From assembly GCA_964565335.1 (NCBI GenBank), contig CAZMEN010000049.1, positions 1 to 20,411 on the forward strand: 20,411 nt of DNA, in the 5' to 3' direction. Of this stretch, positions 14,501-20,411 are shown in pieces. A model generated the notes under the pieces. The model searched no databases. It had not been told where the DNA came from and saw only the letters and a list, made by a program, of their open reading frames with translations. Position numbers and translations under genes: made by a program. Numbering within the stretch: position 1 is the stretch's first letter; each line of letters starts with the position of its first letter. The DNA is from Litorimonas sp964565335 (lineage in GTDB: Bacteria > Pseudomonadota > Alphaproteobacteria > Caulobacterales > Maricaulaceae).

Positions 14501-16502
14501 GGACAAGGTTTAGGCTCACAGGTGATTTATGGCTTGCATAACGTCCCTCAAAATTAGTTTTAAACCCGATATAACTTTCTTGCGTGCGCAGCGGAATATA
14601 ATTGGTTTTCTGTATATACCGGCCGCCCGGTTCTGCGACGCCTGACGTTACCATCAAACGCAACGGAAAGCTTGAGCGGATTTTTTGTGCCTTGAGTGAA
14701 ATAGGGAAATTTAGAGCGCCGCTCTCATCTGTGACGCCAACACCAATTTCGACCAAGCGCTCTTCGAAAGTCTCCTGCGTATCACCGAATTCGTAGCTTT
14801 TATAATCCGCAAATGGTTGGCTCTCAATTTGGACACGCGCTTCGGCTTCTGCGTCGAGATCGCTTCCGGGCGCCCCATAAAGGAAGTCAGCCTGAATGGT
14901 CAGTTCTGCGCGGCTATTACGCTGTAGTATGTTTTTATTGAGTTTAGCGGCAACCTTTAGTTTTTGCGGCACAAAATCTTGCACATCAAACCGAACGAGC
15001 TTCTTCGTCTCTGTTCCTTCGGGCTGTAAAGACAACGTCCAAAGTCCTCGCGGCGACCCTGATGGTAAGACATAGTTAAAAGAAAGAGCACCCGCCTGTT
15101 TTAGACTCTCATGCGCCTCCTTATAAACAACACCGCCATCAGGCTTTGTCACTGTCACCGTCACAGGACGATCAAACAGAGCTTTACCGTCATCCCCTCG
15201 AAGGTGGGCGGTCAGGTGCACCGTTTCGCCGGGACGGTAAATCCCCCGCTCCGTATAGGCGAAAATATCAATTGGGCTTTGGGCGCGGCGTCCTTCGACA
15301 TCATAACCCGTCATATCTAAGGGGCTGCGGGACAAGTCCAACATAGCAAAATCATTGTTAGGGCCATAAGCCAGAATCATTTTCGGGGCCGTATTGCCCT
15401 GCCCGTTCAATAATGCACTCGCGAATTTCGCACGGCCTTTCAAATCCGTTTCCGCTTGTCCCAAAAGATCATTATTTTCTGCGATTAACTCTAAGCGGAT
15501 ATTGGGTACCAATTTAGCGCTTTGCAGAGAGCGTACATTCACATGCGTAAAATCTACGCCGCGATAACTAGTCAGGGCCATATCCGTCGAAACAATCCAG
15601 CGCCACGCCGTCGCCACGCGAGAGCTATTCTCTTTATCCGTCGCGCGCTTCGCTGTGACGATATAGGCGCCATATCCCAAATCAGTCGTGATGTTTTGTA
15701 GCGAGAAAATCGTTCTGACTGTTTCATTTCGGCGATTGTCAATATCGAGGCGGCCCGACCAAACTTCGACCTTTTCCTGCCAAGCATCATAATTATAGCT
15801 ATAGCTCCCTTCAAGCGTTTGCCCGCCTGCATTCGGACTTGTTTGGCTGATGATACGGTGATTAACGCGCTCGACCGTTATATCCAGCGCGTCTACATTG
15901 ACGGTTTCAATAGAAAGCCCCCCAGTTTCGGTTTTTGGGAGAATAATTCCGTTATCGGTAAAGCCAACAAAGGCCGGTTTATCACCAAAGCCGATAGATA
16001 TTTTTTTATCGGCCAAGAGTGTTTTTCCCGCCTCGTCAGACGGAAGGCCTTGTCTTAATGTAATCTTATAATCTTGATTAAAGGACAGACCGCTCAAACA
16101 AAGCGCCTCGTCCTGTACCGAAATCGCCAGTTTTGCGTCCGGAGAAATCTCGATGAAGGGACGCAGTTCGGCTTCACTCACTGTGGCGACATCCTCTGAA
16201 AACGCGAAACAGGCTTTGACCTGTCCGTTTGGGCCGTCTTCTTCATACCATTTTTTATAGGCAAAACCCGAGATTTGAGATTGCTTCGCTGTCTCATTCG
16301 ACGTTTCGCGCCTCGCGGGCTCCGTTTCGTCACGCTTTTCTGAGCGTTCCACACGCACCAGTGTTTCAGAATTCTGGAACCCCAAAGAAGATGAACTCTC
16401 GGCTTCGGCACCTGGGTATAAATTATACCCGGCCCAGCCTGCCATAACAAAGACAGCTAGCCCTACCATAAACCCCAATACGGTTTTAGAATTGCTTTGC
16501 AT
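11547..16502 (-). CDS. bacterial alpha-2-macroglobulin (YfhM-like), thioester-containing
   Basis: This gene encodes 1651 residues from ATG 16502. A TTG at 16523 would add seven; CGGGGG before the ATG supports the shorter form. Bacterial alpha-2-macroglobulins are periplasmic protease traps: cleavage of a bait region exposes a Cys-Gln thioester that binds the attacker. The thioester motif is intact as CTEQ at 1180-1183, in YPYGCTEQTTSRAMP, followed by the alpha-helical thioester domain. Macroglobulin strands such as GIYRPGETVHLTAHLRG (MG3 type) and YSGPIRVKNGKAVVSFEVPDF precede it. The N-terminus has a hydrophobic anchor (about residues 8-28) but no lipobox cysteine, unlike the E. coli lipoprotein. 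It therefore appears to be held in the inner membrane by an uncleaved segment. It forms an operon with pbpC, the classical functional pair for repair after envelope breach. Confidence 0.95.
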   Translation of the reverse strand: MQSNSKTVLGFMVGLAVFVMAGWAGYNLYPGAEAESSSSLGFQNSETLVRVERSEKRDETEPARRETSNETAKQSQISGFAYKKWYEEDGPNGQVKACFAFSEDVATVSEAELRPFIEISPDAKLAISVQDEALCLSGLSFNQDYKITLRQGLPSDEAGKTLLADKKISIGFGDKPAFVGFTDNGIILPKTETGGLSIETVNVDALDITVERVNHRIISQTSPNAGGQTLEGSYSYNYDAWQEKVEVWSGRLDIDNRRNETVRTIFSLQNITTDLGYGAYIVTAKRATDKENSSRVATAWRWIVSTDMALTSYRGVDFTHVNVRSLQSAKLVPNIRLELIAENNDLLGQAETDLKGRAKFASALLNGQGNTAPKMILAYGPNNDFAMLDLSRSPLDMTGYDVEGRRAQSPIDIFAYTERGIYRPGETVHLTAHLRGDDGKALFDRPVTVTVTKPDGGVVYKEAHESLKQAGALSFNYVLPSGSPRGLWTLSLQPEGTETKKLVRFDVQDFVPQKLKVAAKLNKNILQRNSRAELTIQADFLYGAPGSDLDAEAEARVQIESQPFADYKSYEFGDTQETFEERLVEIGVGVTDESGALNFPISLKAQKIRSSFPLRLMVTSGVAEPGGRYIQKTNYIPLRTQESYIGFKTNFEGRYASHKSPVSLNLVHVDGAGKLIAGEVEWRLFEEIHDFQWYRENGRWRYRKDVSDIVLTSDELTLGTQPAEWSRTLPRGQYRLEAKSASGAKGTLRFNVGWARPGNGVDAPDRIVMGKVEETVSSGDIVTLSVNAPYAGRGDLVIANESVQSIQSVMLPEGESELSFKFNKAWGDSVYAMLTLYTPEDKSGESIQRRAAGLSYVALDRSDQVLEVRFDAPDVFVPRQTLDLPVEIEGLKGAEKAWVSVAAVDEGILQLTQYEAPDAAKYFFGKKAFNLDVRDDYARLLNPNLGIAAILPQGGDSVGGAGLSVIPERTVSLYSGPIRVKNGKAVVSFEVPDFQGRLRLMATAWSDTSIGSSEGELIVRDPVPMTVGMPRFLAPGDTAIATVSVDNLDGPVGAYSLGLYSDLASQASKTTFDLLRNAREDVKFSIAANDLGVSDVDVKLSGLQNFALSKSLQIETRSPFRPRTDKKLSRLAPGDTYSVNPASLTGFIPAATDIKMSVSNLPGLNAQSYVQSLSAYPYGCTEQTTSRAMPLLFVSELGGLNGLSEVQRSARVDLAIKRLVARQDGQGSFGLWRVGDRNSSPWLQLYVTEFLILADAKGQSVPNEALEKAISAAQKLADPNRYSSLSLDYNYGWSRSRGLSDDARRIERAAYAHYVLSLANKVDVPDLRYLADNQAKDIKDPLALSYLATALSRIDDTRRAESLFSRALTSLKSGAVNKDDYYASGLRNAAAIMATANDYLADEQAGDVLNYIGAAVQDGDYVNTQEQSYLVRMIAALDVSNNPVSVKSESLDFKTSKLSQQAGLIGSQIGAGKSFSNTGNQTVWVSEMVRGLPNADPGKVSEGYALTKEMFSMTGAARPLTSLSKGERAIVRVTIDPSQKRSAMIVVADLLPAGLEVESILTEAETKKGDVYDFVGKIRDLDLAEARDDRVIVSERLSRWDDENLVIAYVVRAVTEGDFVFPGAVVEDMYRPDIRGRTESSRLSITGVGSN

Positions 16503-16592
16503 GGTAACCCCCGAAGAATTCAAGACGCGACCATCACCCTCAGATCGTTTGATAAGATAAAGAACGTCTTTTTAGATAGCCCTCATATTACG

Positions 16593-16621
16593 CTGATTCT
16601 TGTCTCAACTGTGACTAAAAT
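16593..16621 (+). promoter_or_regulatory. candidate promoter for the intergenic small RNA
   Basis: CTGATT (16593-16598) and TAAAAT (16616-16621) are separated by 17 bases. The -10 matches the consensus at five of six positions; the -35 keeps only the central TGA. A GANTC site (GATTC, 16595-16599) lies within the -35. Transcription would start near 16628 and run into the hairpin series and terminator ending at about 16830. Weak by itself; its placement is the main support. Confidence 0.3.
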
Positions 16622-16624
16622 GGT

Positions 16625-16830
16625 ACGTATTCACGACAATACGTCCAAAAAATCGCCTTTAAGTGGATATTCACCTTGATTTAACCCCATTTCCTAACTT
16701 ACCTCTAAGTTAAGAGATGTAGAAACATCTCAAGACATTCGTGGTTTACGCTGCGGATGAAATAACGAAAATGGCTCACGCAACTAGTCTTTCGTTAAGG
16801 AGGCCGTCACTTTTTGTGGCGGCCTTTTTA
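16625..16830 (+). ncRNA. candidate structured small RNA with three hairpins and its own terminator
   Basis: The 360-base gap between the macroglobulin gene and the Hpt gene has no plausible protein gene, yet its plus strand carries ordered secondary structure. An inverted repeat ACGTATT/AATACGT lies at 16625-16631/16638-16644. Hairpin 1 is TAACTTA-CCTC-TAAGTTA (16695-16712), hairpin 2 is GAGATGT-AGAA-ACATCTC (16714-16731), and hairpin 3 is TAACGAAA/TTTCGTTA with a 19-base loop (16763-16770/16790-16797). A Rho-independent terminator follows at 16801-16829. No plus-strand gene upstream needs this terminator, since the neighbours on both sides are minus-strand. An RNA of about 200 bases starting near 16628 is inferred. 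The 5' end is uncertain and could be just before hairpin 1. I do not recognise it as a known family. Confidence 0.5.
16801..16829 (+). terminator. Rho-independent terminator, plus-strand orientation
   Basis: A 10-bp stem, AGGCCGTCAC paired with GTGGCGGCCT and containing one G-T wobble, encloses a TTTTT loop and is followed by a T run (16825-16829). On the minus strand the same hairpin is followed by CTCCTTAACG, not a T tract, so it works for plus-strand transcription. AAGGAGG at 16797-16803 partly forms the stem base. Confidence 0.85.
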
Positions 16831-16862
16831 TGTTTCAAACCCTATGGGGAAACGCATGGCAA

Positions 16863-17249
16863 TCAGGAACGCATGTCCTTCAATTTTTGGCGGTATTCCC
16901 AACGTTGAATTTCAGCAATGGTTCGCGAAATTCTAAACTCTATATCCTGCACTGCAACTTGGCGCGCGCCGGACGTTTTGTCCTTTCCGATAAGGGTTTC
17001 TGCAGTTTCGCAGCGTTCTGCCAATGCCTTCGCACCAACCGCCTTCGCGGATCCTTTGAGTGAATGCGTTACGGATGCCCAGCTCTCATCATCAACCTTT
17101 GCGTCTAAAAGGCGCGACCACATCTCAACTTGATGTTTAAACAAACCAAACACTTCTTTTGTTAATCCAACATCACCCTGAACATATTGGTTCAGATGGT
17201 CGAAATCGATTTCTTGTTCATCGTCACTTGGGGGTAGAGAATTTGCCAT
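16863..17249 (-). CDS. Hpt domain protein (histidine phosphotransfer)
   Basis: This gene encodes 128 residues. Hpt domains are four-helix bundles that relay phosphate between response-regulator receiver domains. The phospho-acceptor motif THSLKGSAKAVGA is present with His62 as the predicted phosphorylated residue and the following LKGSA typical of the family. An acidic N-terminal tail (about 1-20) precedes helix YVQGDVGLTKEVFGLFKHQVEMW. The last helix (about 100-128) is basic. No kinase or receiver gene lies in the window, so its partners are elsewhere; in related bacteria such orphan Hpt proteins serve multistep phosphorelays. CAGGG lies 4-5 bases before the ATG. It is divergent from the CPBP gene. 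Its own transcript would run antisense through the candidate small RNA unless it stops in the hairpin region. Confidence 0.88.
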   Translation of the reverse strand: MANSLPPSDDEQEIDFDHLNQYVQGDVGLTKEVFGLFKHQVEMWSRLLDAKVDDESWASVTHSLKGSAKAVGAKALAERCETAETLIGKDKTSGARQVAVQDIEFRISRTIAEIQRWEYRQKLKDMRS

Positions 17250-17354
17250 AGCCCTGCTTTAGCGTCATAGAAGATTCGGTACAGTCTTTTCTACCGTTGC
17301 GTTGGATGAGTCTGTTTGTCGTCAGCCCCTTAAGTTTCAAGAGATTATCAAATC
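17250..17354. promoter_or_regulatory. divergent promoter region of Hpt and CPBP genes
   Basis: This 105-base gap lies between divergent genes. GANTC sites occur at 17273-17277 (GATTC) and 17308-17312 (GAGTC). AAGAGA ends about 11 bases before the CPBP ATG. No confident -35/-10 pair was found. Confidence 0.3.
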
Positions 17355-18518
17355 ATGCGATATTTTGAAAACACGCACACAGAAGGCGTTTCCAATCTCT
17401 GGCTTTGGGTTTTCGTTCTGTGGATAACGATTCTAGGATGGATAGCCGCGCAACTGTTTGTAACAGGGCCTATTGATCCTATTCTAGCGGACACTCACCC
17501 GCAGTTACGTGAAGATTTAATCCGATCCTCCGCAAACGCCGTAGAGACAGCTAATCCGGCCTTGCTAGGCCTCTCAGCGTTAGGGTTTTTAGTTGCAACT
17601 GTTCTAGGCGTTATATTTTCAATTTTGGCGTTTAACACCCGTTCCGAAAGCAATCGTGGCTTTGCTATTCCCGCAGGTCTGTTCATCGCGATTTCTTTTA
17701 TAGGCTTGTTCACGCTCCTACCCATACTCAGCACGGCCGAAGCCTCAGAGGTAATGAACCGTATCATCGCGGCCAGTCCCGCCTCCTATGCGTGCATCTT
17801 GCTCGCCTTTCCAGCTTCCTTAATCATGCTCTACATAGGGCAGAAATTTATTTTGAAACGTTCAATTCTGTCTCTTCATACAGCTTTCGCTAAATATCGT
17901 TGGGGGCGTACTTTTTTCGCTATTGCTGTGACATGGGGCGTTTTAGGCGGGATTAGTTTTGTCTTGCACAGATTGGGCTTAAAAATTGTAGAGTTTACGT
18001 TTAACCCGCGGCGTTTCCTTATTTACGCTGCAATTTCACTTGCCCTTATTCCCCTACAATCCGCGACGGAAGAGATTTTCTTTCGGGGGTATCTGAATCA
18101 AGCTTTCGAGAATTTAACGCGCAATAAATGGGTCGCATTCGTTATAACCAGCATCCTGTTTATGGGAGTTCATCTGGCCAACCCCGAAGCCTTGGCCGGG
18201 GCAGAGGCCGGTATCCTACCCATAGTAATGAGTAGCTATTTCTTTTTCGGCTTTGCCGCTTGTTTATTGGTCTGGAATGATGATGGTTTGGAATCTGCGA
18301 TCGGGGTTCATGCCGCCAATAACGTGTTCGCCGCAGTCTTTGTGAATTACGAAAATTCTGTTTTGCCAACTCCGTCTATGTTTCAGATAGAAGCGAGCCC
18401 GGCTATGGATAGTGTGCTCACGATACTAGCTTTGAGCCTCATCGTCATAGCGCTTTACAAATTTAAAGTAGGTTCTTTTATTGGGTCCGTTTCAAAAGCC
18501 GTCTCCCCCGCTCCGTAA
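17355..18518 (+). CDS. CPBP-family intramembrane glutamic protease
   Basis: This gene encodes 387 residues with about eight or nine membrane segments. The CPBP (CAAX/bacteriocin-processing, Abi) motifs are all present in the C-terminal half. Motif 1 is Glu239-Glu240 with Arg244 in TEEIFFRGYL, motif 2 has His273 in FMGVHLAN, and motif 3 has His319 and Asn323 in HAANN. The N-terminal half (1-215) has about four extra hydrophobic segments with an acidic or polar loop at 37-68 (probably extracytoplasmic). The same family includes CAAX prenyl protease Rce1 and bacteriocin-immunity-like proteins; the substrate is unknown. AAGAGA about 11 bases upstream is a moderate ribosome site. The last 41 bases overlap the 3' end of the small minus-strand gene. 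Confidence 0.9.
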   Translation: MRYFENTHTEGVSNLWLWVFVLWITILGWIAAQLFVTGPIDPILADTHPQLREDLIRSSANAVETANPALLGLSALGFLVATVLGVIFSILAFNTRSESNRGFAIPAGLFIAISFIGLFTLLPILSTAEASEVMNRIIAASPASYACILLAFPASLIMLYIGQKFILKRSILSLHTAFAKYRWGRTFFAIAVTWGVLGGISFVLHRLGLKIVEFTFNPRRFLIYAAISLALIPLQSATEEIFFRGYLNQAFENLTRNKWVAFVITSILFMGVHLANPEALAGAEAGILPIVMSSYFFFGFAACLLVWNDDGLESAIGVHAANNVFAAVFVNYENSVLPTPSMFQIEASPAMDSVLTILALSLIVIALYKFKVGSFIGSVSKAVSPAP

Positions 18519-18729
18519 GGCGGCAAACCATCCAGTCGGGGCGCATGGGATTGGCAAACCACCCTTCGGCAAGTTCACTCTGAATAGCAAAGCGTTGAAT
18601 CTTCCCATCAATACGTTGCCCGCCGCCGTCAAATAATGACAATCGACCTTCGGGATTATTCACCCCTGTTTTCAGCCAAGCGAGAACCTTCCGCTCAAAA
18701 GCGGTTATTTGTTTTTTTTCGGAGAGCAC
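18478..18729 (-). CDS. small protein, possibly winged-helix-like
   Basis: This gene encodes 83 residues from GTG 18729. A TTG at 18735 is also in frame, but AAGG about 7 bases before the GTG favours the GTG. I do not recognise the family. An amphipathic helix FERKVLAWLKTG opens the protein, a Gly-rich turn DGGGQRIDG sits mid-way, and the end reads CRLTERGRRLLKR, the common 'LT-x-x-G-x-x-LL' closing segment of winged-helix transcription-factor folds. That similarity is a guess from pattern alone. No membrane segment or signal is present. It overlaps the CPBP gene end by 41 bases on the opposite strand, which weakens confidence that the extreme C-terminus is coding as drawn, but the reading frame is free of stops and looks protein-like. 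Confidence 0.5.
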   Translation of the reverse strand: MLSEKKQITAFERKVLAWLKTGVNNPEGRLSLFDGGGQRIDGKIQRFAIQSELAEGWFANPMRPDWMVCRLTERGRRLLKRTQ

Positions 18730-18804
18730 AGCCAACCCTTATTTTTCACCTTCAGGCTATCGATCTTCGCCGACGTCCTGTTTTATGCGTGTAAGGTAGT
18801 GGAA

Positions 18805-18830
18805 ATCGTTCTATATTCCGTTAAAACGAT
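18805..18830. promoter_or_regulatory. dyad around a TATATT box before the coiled-coil gene
   Basis: ATCGTT (18805-18810) and AACGAT (18825-18830) form an inverted repeat with a 14-base centre that contains TATATT (18812-18817, five of six to the -10 consensus). CGTT-AA-AACG at 18819-18828 is a second small dyad. It lies in the 181-base gap between the small minus-strand gene and the coiled-coil gene. No matching -35 was found. An operator over a promoter is a reasonable but unproven reading. Confidence 0.3.
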
Positions 18831-18910
18831 ATTGTGAGTTCATTAAGACTTCGGCGTGCATTCCTCGCTTAATCAAAGCTTGGGTGTCAGAACTAGTGCA
18901 AAGGGATTAT

Positions 18911-20411
18911 GTGTCGGATATTTCGAAAAAAGTTCTGAGTATTGATGATGATGCGCCCGGCCAAACGGATGCTGCGGCAATGCCAAAAAAAGATAGAAAG
19001 CCTATCAGCGCTATCGTTCAACCAACGACGGTTGACCCCGTGCCAGCTTTTGTCAACCGCCCTGCCCTAAACGCGGCCCATATGGCGGATGAAACAATCG
19101 GACGCGGCTTCATCTGGACGGGTTTGGTTCTGGCACTTCTGGCTCTGGGCAGCAGTGTGGCCTACTGGTTTATCTTGAAATCCGATACCATCGCCAATGC
19201 CACGCCGCTTATATGGGCGGAGATTGGATTGACAACTTTTTTGCCTGCACTCCTGATCTTCCTCTTCTTTTTAGCCTGTAATACGTTAAAAAAACTCTCA
19301 GTACGCGCCGAAACACTGTCACGCGCGAGTATGACCTTACTCGATGCTGATCAGAATGCGGCGAATAATGTTCAGACCTTGGCCCAAGCCGTGCGCCGCG
19401 AAATCTCGCAATTAGACAATCAAATGGGCCAGAGCAGTGAGACTTTTAAAGCTTTACAAGCCTCAGCGGCACAACAAAGCATTGTGATTAAAGAAAGCGC
19501 CGAGACACTCTCGGGAGTCAGCCAATCGGTGATGAATGATTTAAATGAGCAAAAGAGCCAGCTGGATGAAATTAGCGCATCTACAGAAACGAAGCTCAAC
19601 ACCTTGTCAGAGACGCTCAAAGTCCAAGGGATAAGTGTTTCTGCTCTCTCGACAGATGCAGAGCAAAAATTCGCGGCAACCAATGCAGGCATGACTCAGA
19701 CCATGACGCAGCTTTCAGAATTTGCGGCGGAGTCTGAAACCAAAGTTCAGAAAGCCACCCAAGCGTTAACTGAAGCACAGAGTAAAGCGCAATCTGTCTT
19801 GGAGGCCTTGACCTCGCAGTCCGAGGCAATCAACGCGCTCCTCTCTGCCATGGAGGAACGAAAGGTGAGTCTAGACACAGCGCTAGAGTCGCACCTTTCC
19901 TCTCTTTCCAGCCTCAACGCCCAAAATGAACAAGCTAATATGGCCTTCACAGCAACGATTCAAAAGGGGTTAGAGGCCGGTCAGAGCCTTAAACAAGACA
20001 TAGTCAATAGACAGACATCATTAGAAGCTGAAAGAGAAGCAATTGAGGCAAGTTTAGAAGCGGGACGTCAGGCTAACCAAACATCTCGAAACCAGTACAA
20101 AGCGGAACTCGCCGAAGCTTTGGGGCAAGCTCGGGATACATTGTCACAATTGGAAGAAAGGCTATCCAAGCTAGAAGCCGATACAGAAAACTTGGAAGGG
20201 CGGCGTTTGTCTTCGGCGGAGACCCGCTTGATGCCATTTGATACGCCCGAGGAAACTCGCAAAGCTATCTCTAGAAGCCGTATAAATTTACGCCCGCTCG
20301 CCTCAGAAGATTACAACGAAAGTTTTGATGCCAGCGATGATAAAAGCGTACCCTTTGATACTGATTTTATTGTGTCATCTATTCTGGATTCGAAACTCCC
20401 CCCTTCAAGTG
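18911..20411 (+). CDS. two-TM long coiled-coil protein (TipN-like architecture), 3' end outside window
   Basis: The frame is open from GTG 18911 to the end of the window, 500 codons without stop. AAGGGA at 18901-18906 with about 5 bases spacing selects this start over in-frame GTGs at 18896 and 18884. Residues 1-65 are polar and Pro/Ala-containing. TM1 spans about 67-89 and TM2 about 103-124, with a short loop (about 90-102). From about 128 to 430 the sequence is Ala/Glu/Gln/Ser/Leu-rich coiled coil (LSRASMTLLDADQN to LSQLEERLSKLEAD), without Pro. A Pro/Asp-rich tail follows (LMPFDTPEE, FDASDDKSVPFDTDF). This layout resembles the alphaproteobacterial polar marker TipN, with two N-terminal membrane helices and a long coil. 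Methyl-accepting-like signalling motifs are not seen. The TipN comparison rests on architecture only. Confidence 0.85.
   Translation, partial: MSDISKKVLSIDDDAPGQTDAAAMPKKDRKPISAIVQPTTVDPVPAFVNRPALNAAHMADETIGRGFIWTGLVLALLALGSSVAYWFILKSDTIANATPLIWAEIGLTTFLPALLIFLFFLACNTLKKLSVRAETLSRASMTLLDADQNAANNVQTLAQAVRREISQLDNQMGQSSETFKALQASAAQQSIVIKESAETLSGVSQSVMNDLNEQKSQLDEISASTETKLNTLSETLKVQGISVSALSTDAEQKFAATNAGMTQTMTQLSEFAAESETKVQKATQALTEAQSKAQSVLEALTSQSEAINALLSAMEERKVSLDTALESHLSSLSSLNAQNEQANMAFTATIQKGLEAGQSLKQDIVNRQTSLEAEREAIEASLEAGRQANQTSRNQYKAELAEALGQARDTLSQLEERLSKLEADTENLEGRRLSSAETRLMPFDTPEETRKAISRSRINLRPLASEDYNESFDASDDKSVPFDTDFIVSSILDSKLPPSS

Noticed and set aside
13726..16447. Several 60-90-residue plus-strand frames opposite the macroglobulin gene
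   Set aside because: They are fully inside a 1651-residue gene with domain-wide support and show no start signals or motifs.
16497..16679. 60-residue plus-strand frame at the macroglobulin start
   Set aside because: No ribosome site or protein-like pattern; it covers the A2M leader and the likely RNA promoter, which explain the sequence better.
16676..16704. TTGATT as a -35 box directly before hairpin 1
   Set aside because: At 17 bases spacing the -10 would be TTACCT and lie inside hairpin 1, a poor match; the upstream CTGATT/TAAAAT pair is better.
16670..16710. CtrA-type TTAA-N7-TTAA site
   Set aside because: TTAA occurs here and in other gaps but never with a second TTAA at seven bases.
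16771..16998. Short frame from ATG in the hairpin-3 loop reading through the terminator
   Set aside because: It would translate through a strong terminator and antisense to the Hpt gene; the codons look non-coding. The AAGGAGG at 16797 is part of the terminator stem, not a useful ribosome site.
19420..20262. Four minus-strand frames opposite the coiled-coil gene
   Set aside because: Ser/Leu/Ala-rich translations are the expected complement of Glu/Gln/Ala-rich coil codons; the plus frame is open for 500 codons with a good start.
1..20411. CRISPR arrays, tRNA or rRNA genes, insertion sequences, attachment sites
   Set aside because: No regularly spaced repeats, cloverleaf-like sequences, transposase frames or flanking repeats were found on either strand.

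Overview
The window looks like a compact chromosomal stretch of an alphaproteobacterium. A Caulobacterales/Maricaulales relative (Hyphomonadaceae- or Robiginitomaculum-like, marine) is my best guess. The basis is moderate GC by eye, alphaproteobacterial-style Kbl/Tdh, Pcm and SurE proteins, an Hpt protein, a two-TM coiled-coil protein of TipN-like architecture, and GANTC sites in short promoter regions. The taxonomic call is inference. I see no IS element, phage gene, CRISPR array, tRNA or rRNA.

Layout. 1-393 is the 3' part of a VOC-fold gene whose start lies before the window. 469-1290 is an outer-membrane MipA/OmpV-family gene, stop-to-stop with a DUF817 membrane protein on the minus strand. 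2229-2802 holds two small, overlapping, mutually similar plus-strand genes of unknown function. From 8823 down to 2799 runs a seven-gene minus-strand series: kbl, tdh, an iodotyrosine-deiodinase-like nitroreductase, an MFS transporter, surE, a divergent pcm and a VOC protein. The first three are joined by stop/start overlaps. Kbl and Tdh convert threonine to glycine and acetyl-CoA; SurE and Pcm are the classical stationary-phase/repair pair.

8913-9527 encodes a 4-Cys uracil-DNA-glycosylase-superfamily protein whose 3' end overlaps pbpC. From 16502 down to 9492 is the conserved alpha-2-macroglobulin/pbpC pair, a periplasmic protease trap with an intact thioester motif plus a bifunctional peptidoglycan synthase. 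Between the macroglobulin gene and an Hpt phosphotransfer gene lies the only gene-free stretch over 300 bases (16503-16862). On the plus strand it carries three successive hairpins and a strong Rho-independent terminator with no protein gene upstream to terminate, so I propose a structured small RNA there.

The right end has a CPBP-type intramembrane protease gene, a small possibly winged-helix gene overlapping its 3' end, and the first 500 codons of a two-TM long coiled-coil protein running out of the window.

Several genes have TTG upstream candidates that I replaced by better supported ATG or GTG starts; the MFS gene really seems to use TTG. All four convergent gene pairs meet with overlapping or abutting stop codons and leave no room for terminators.
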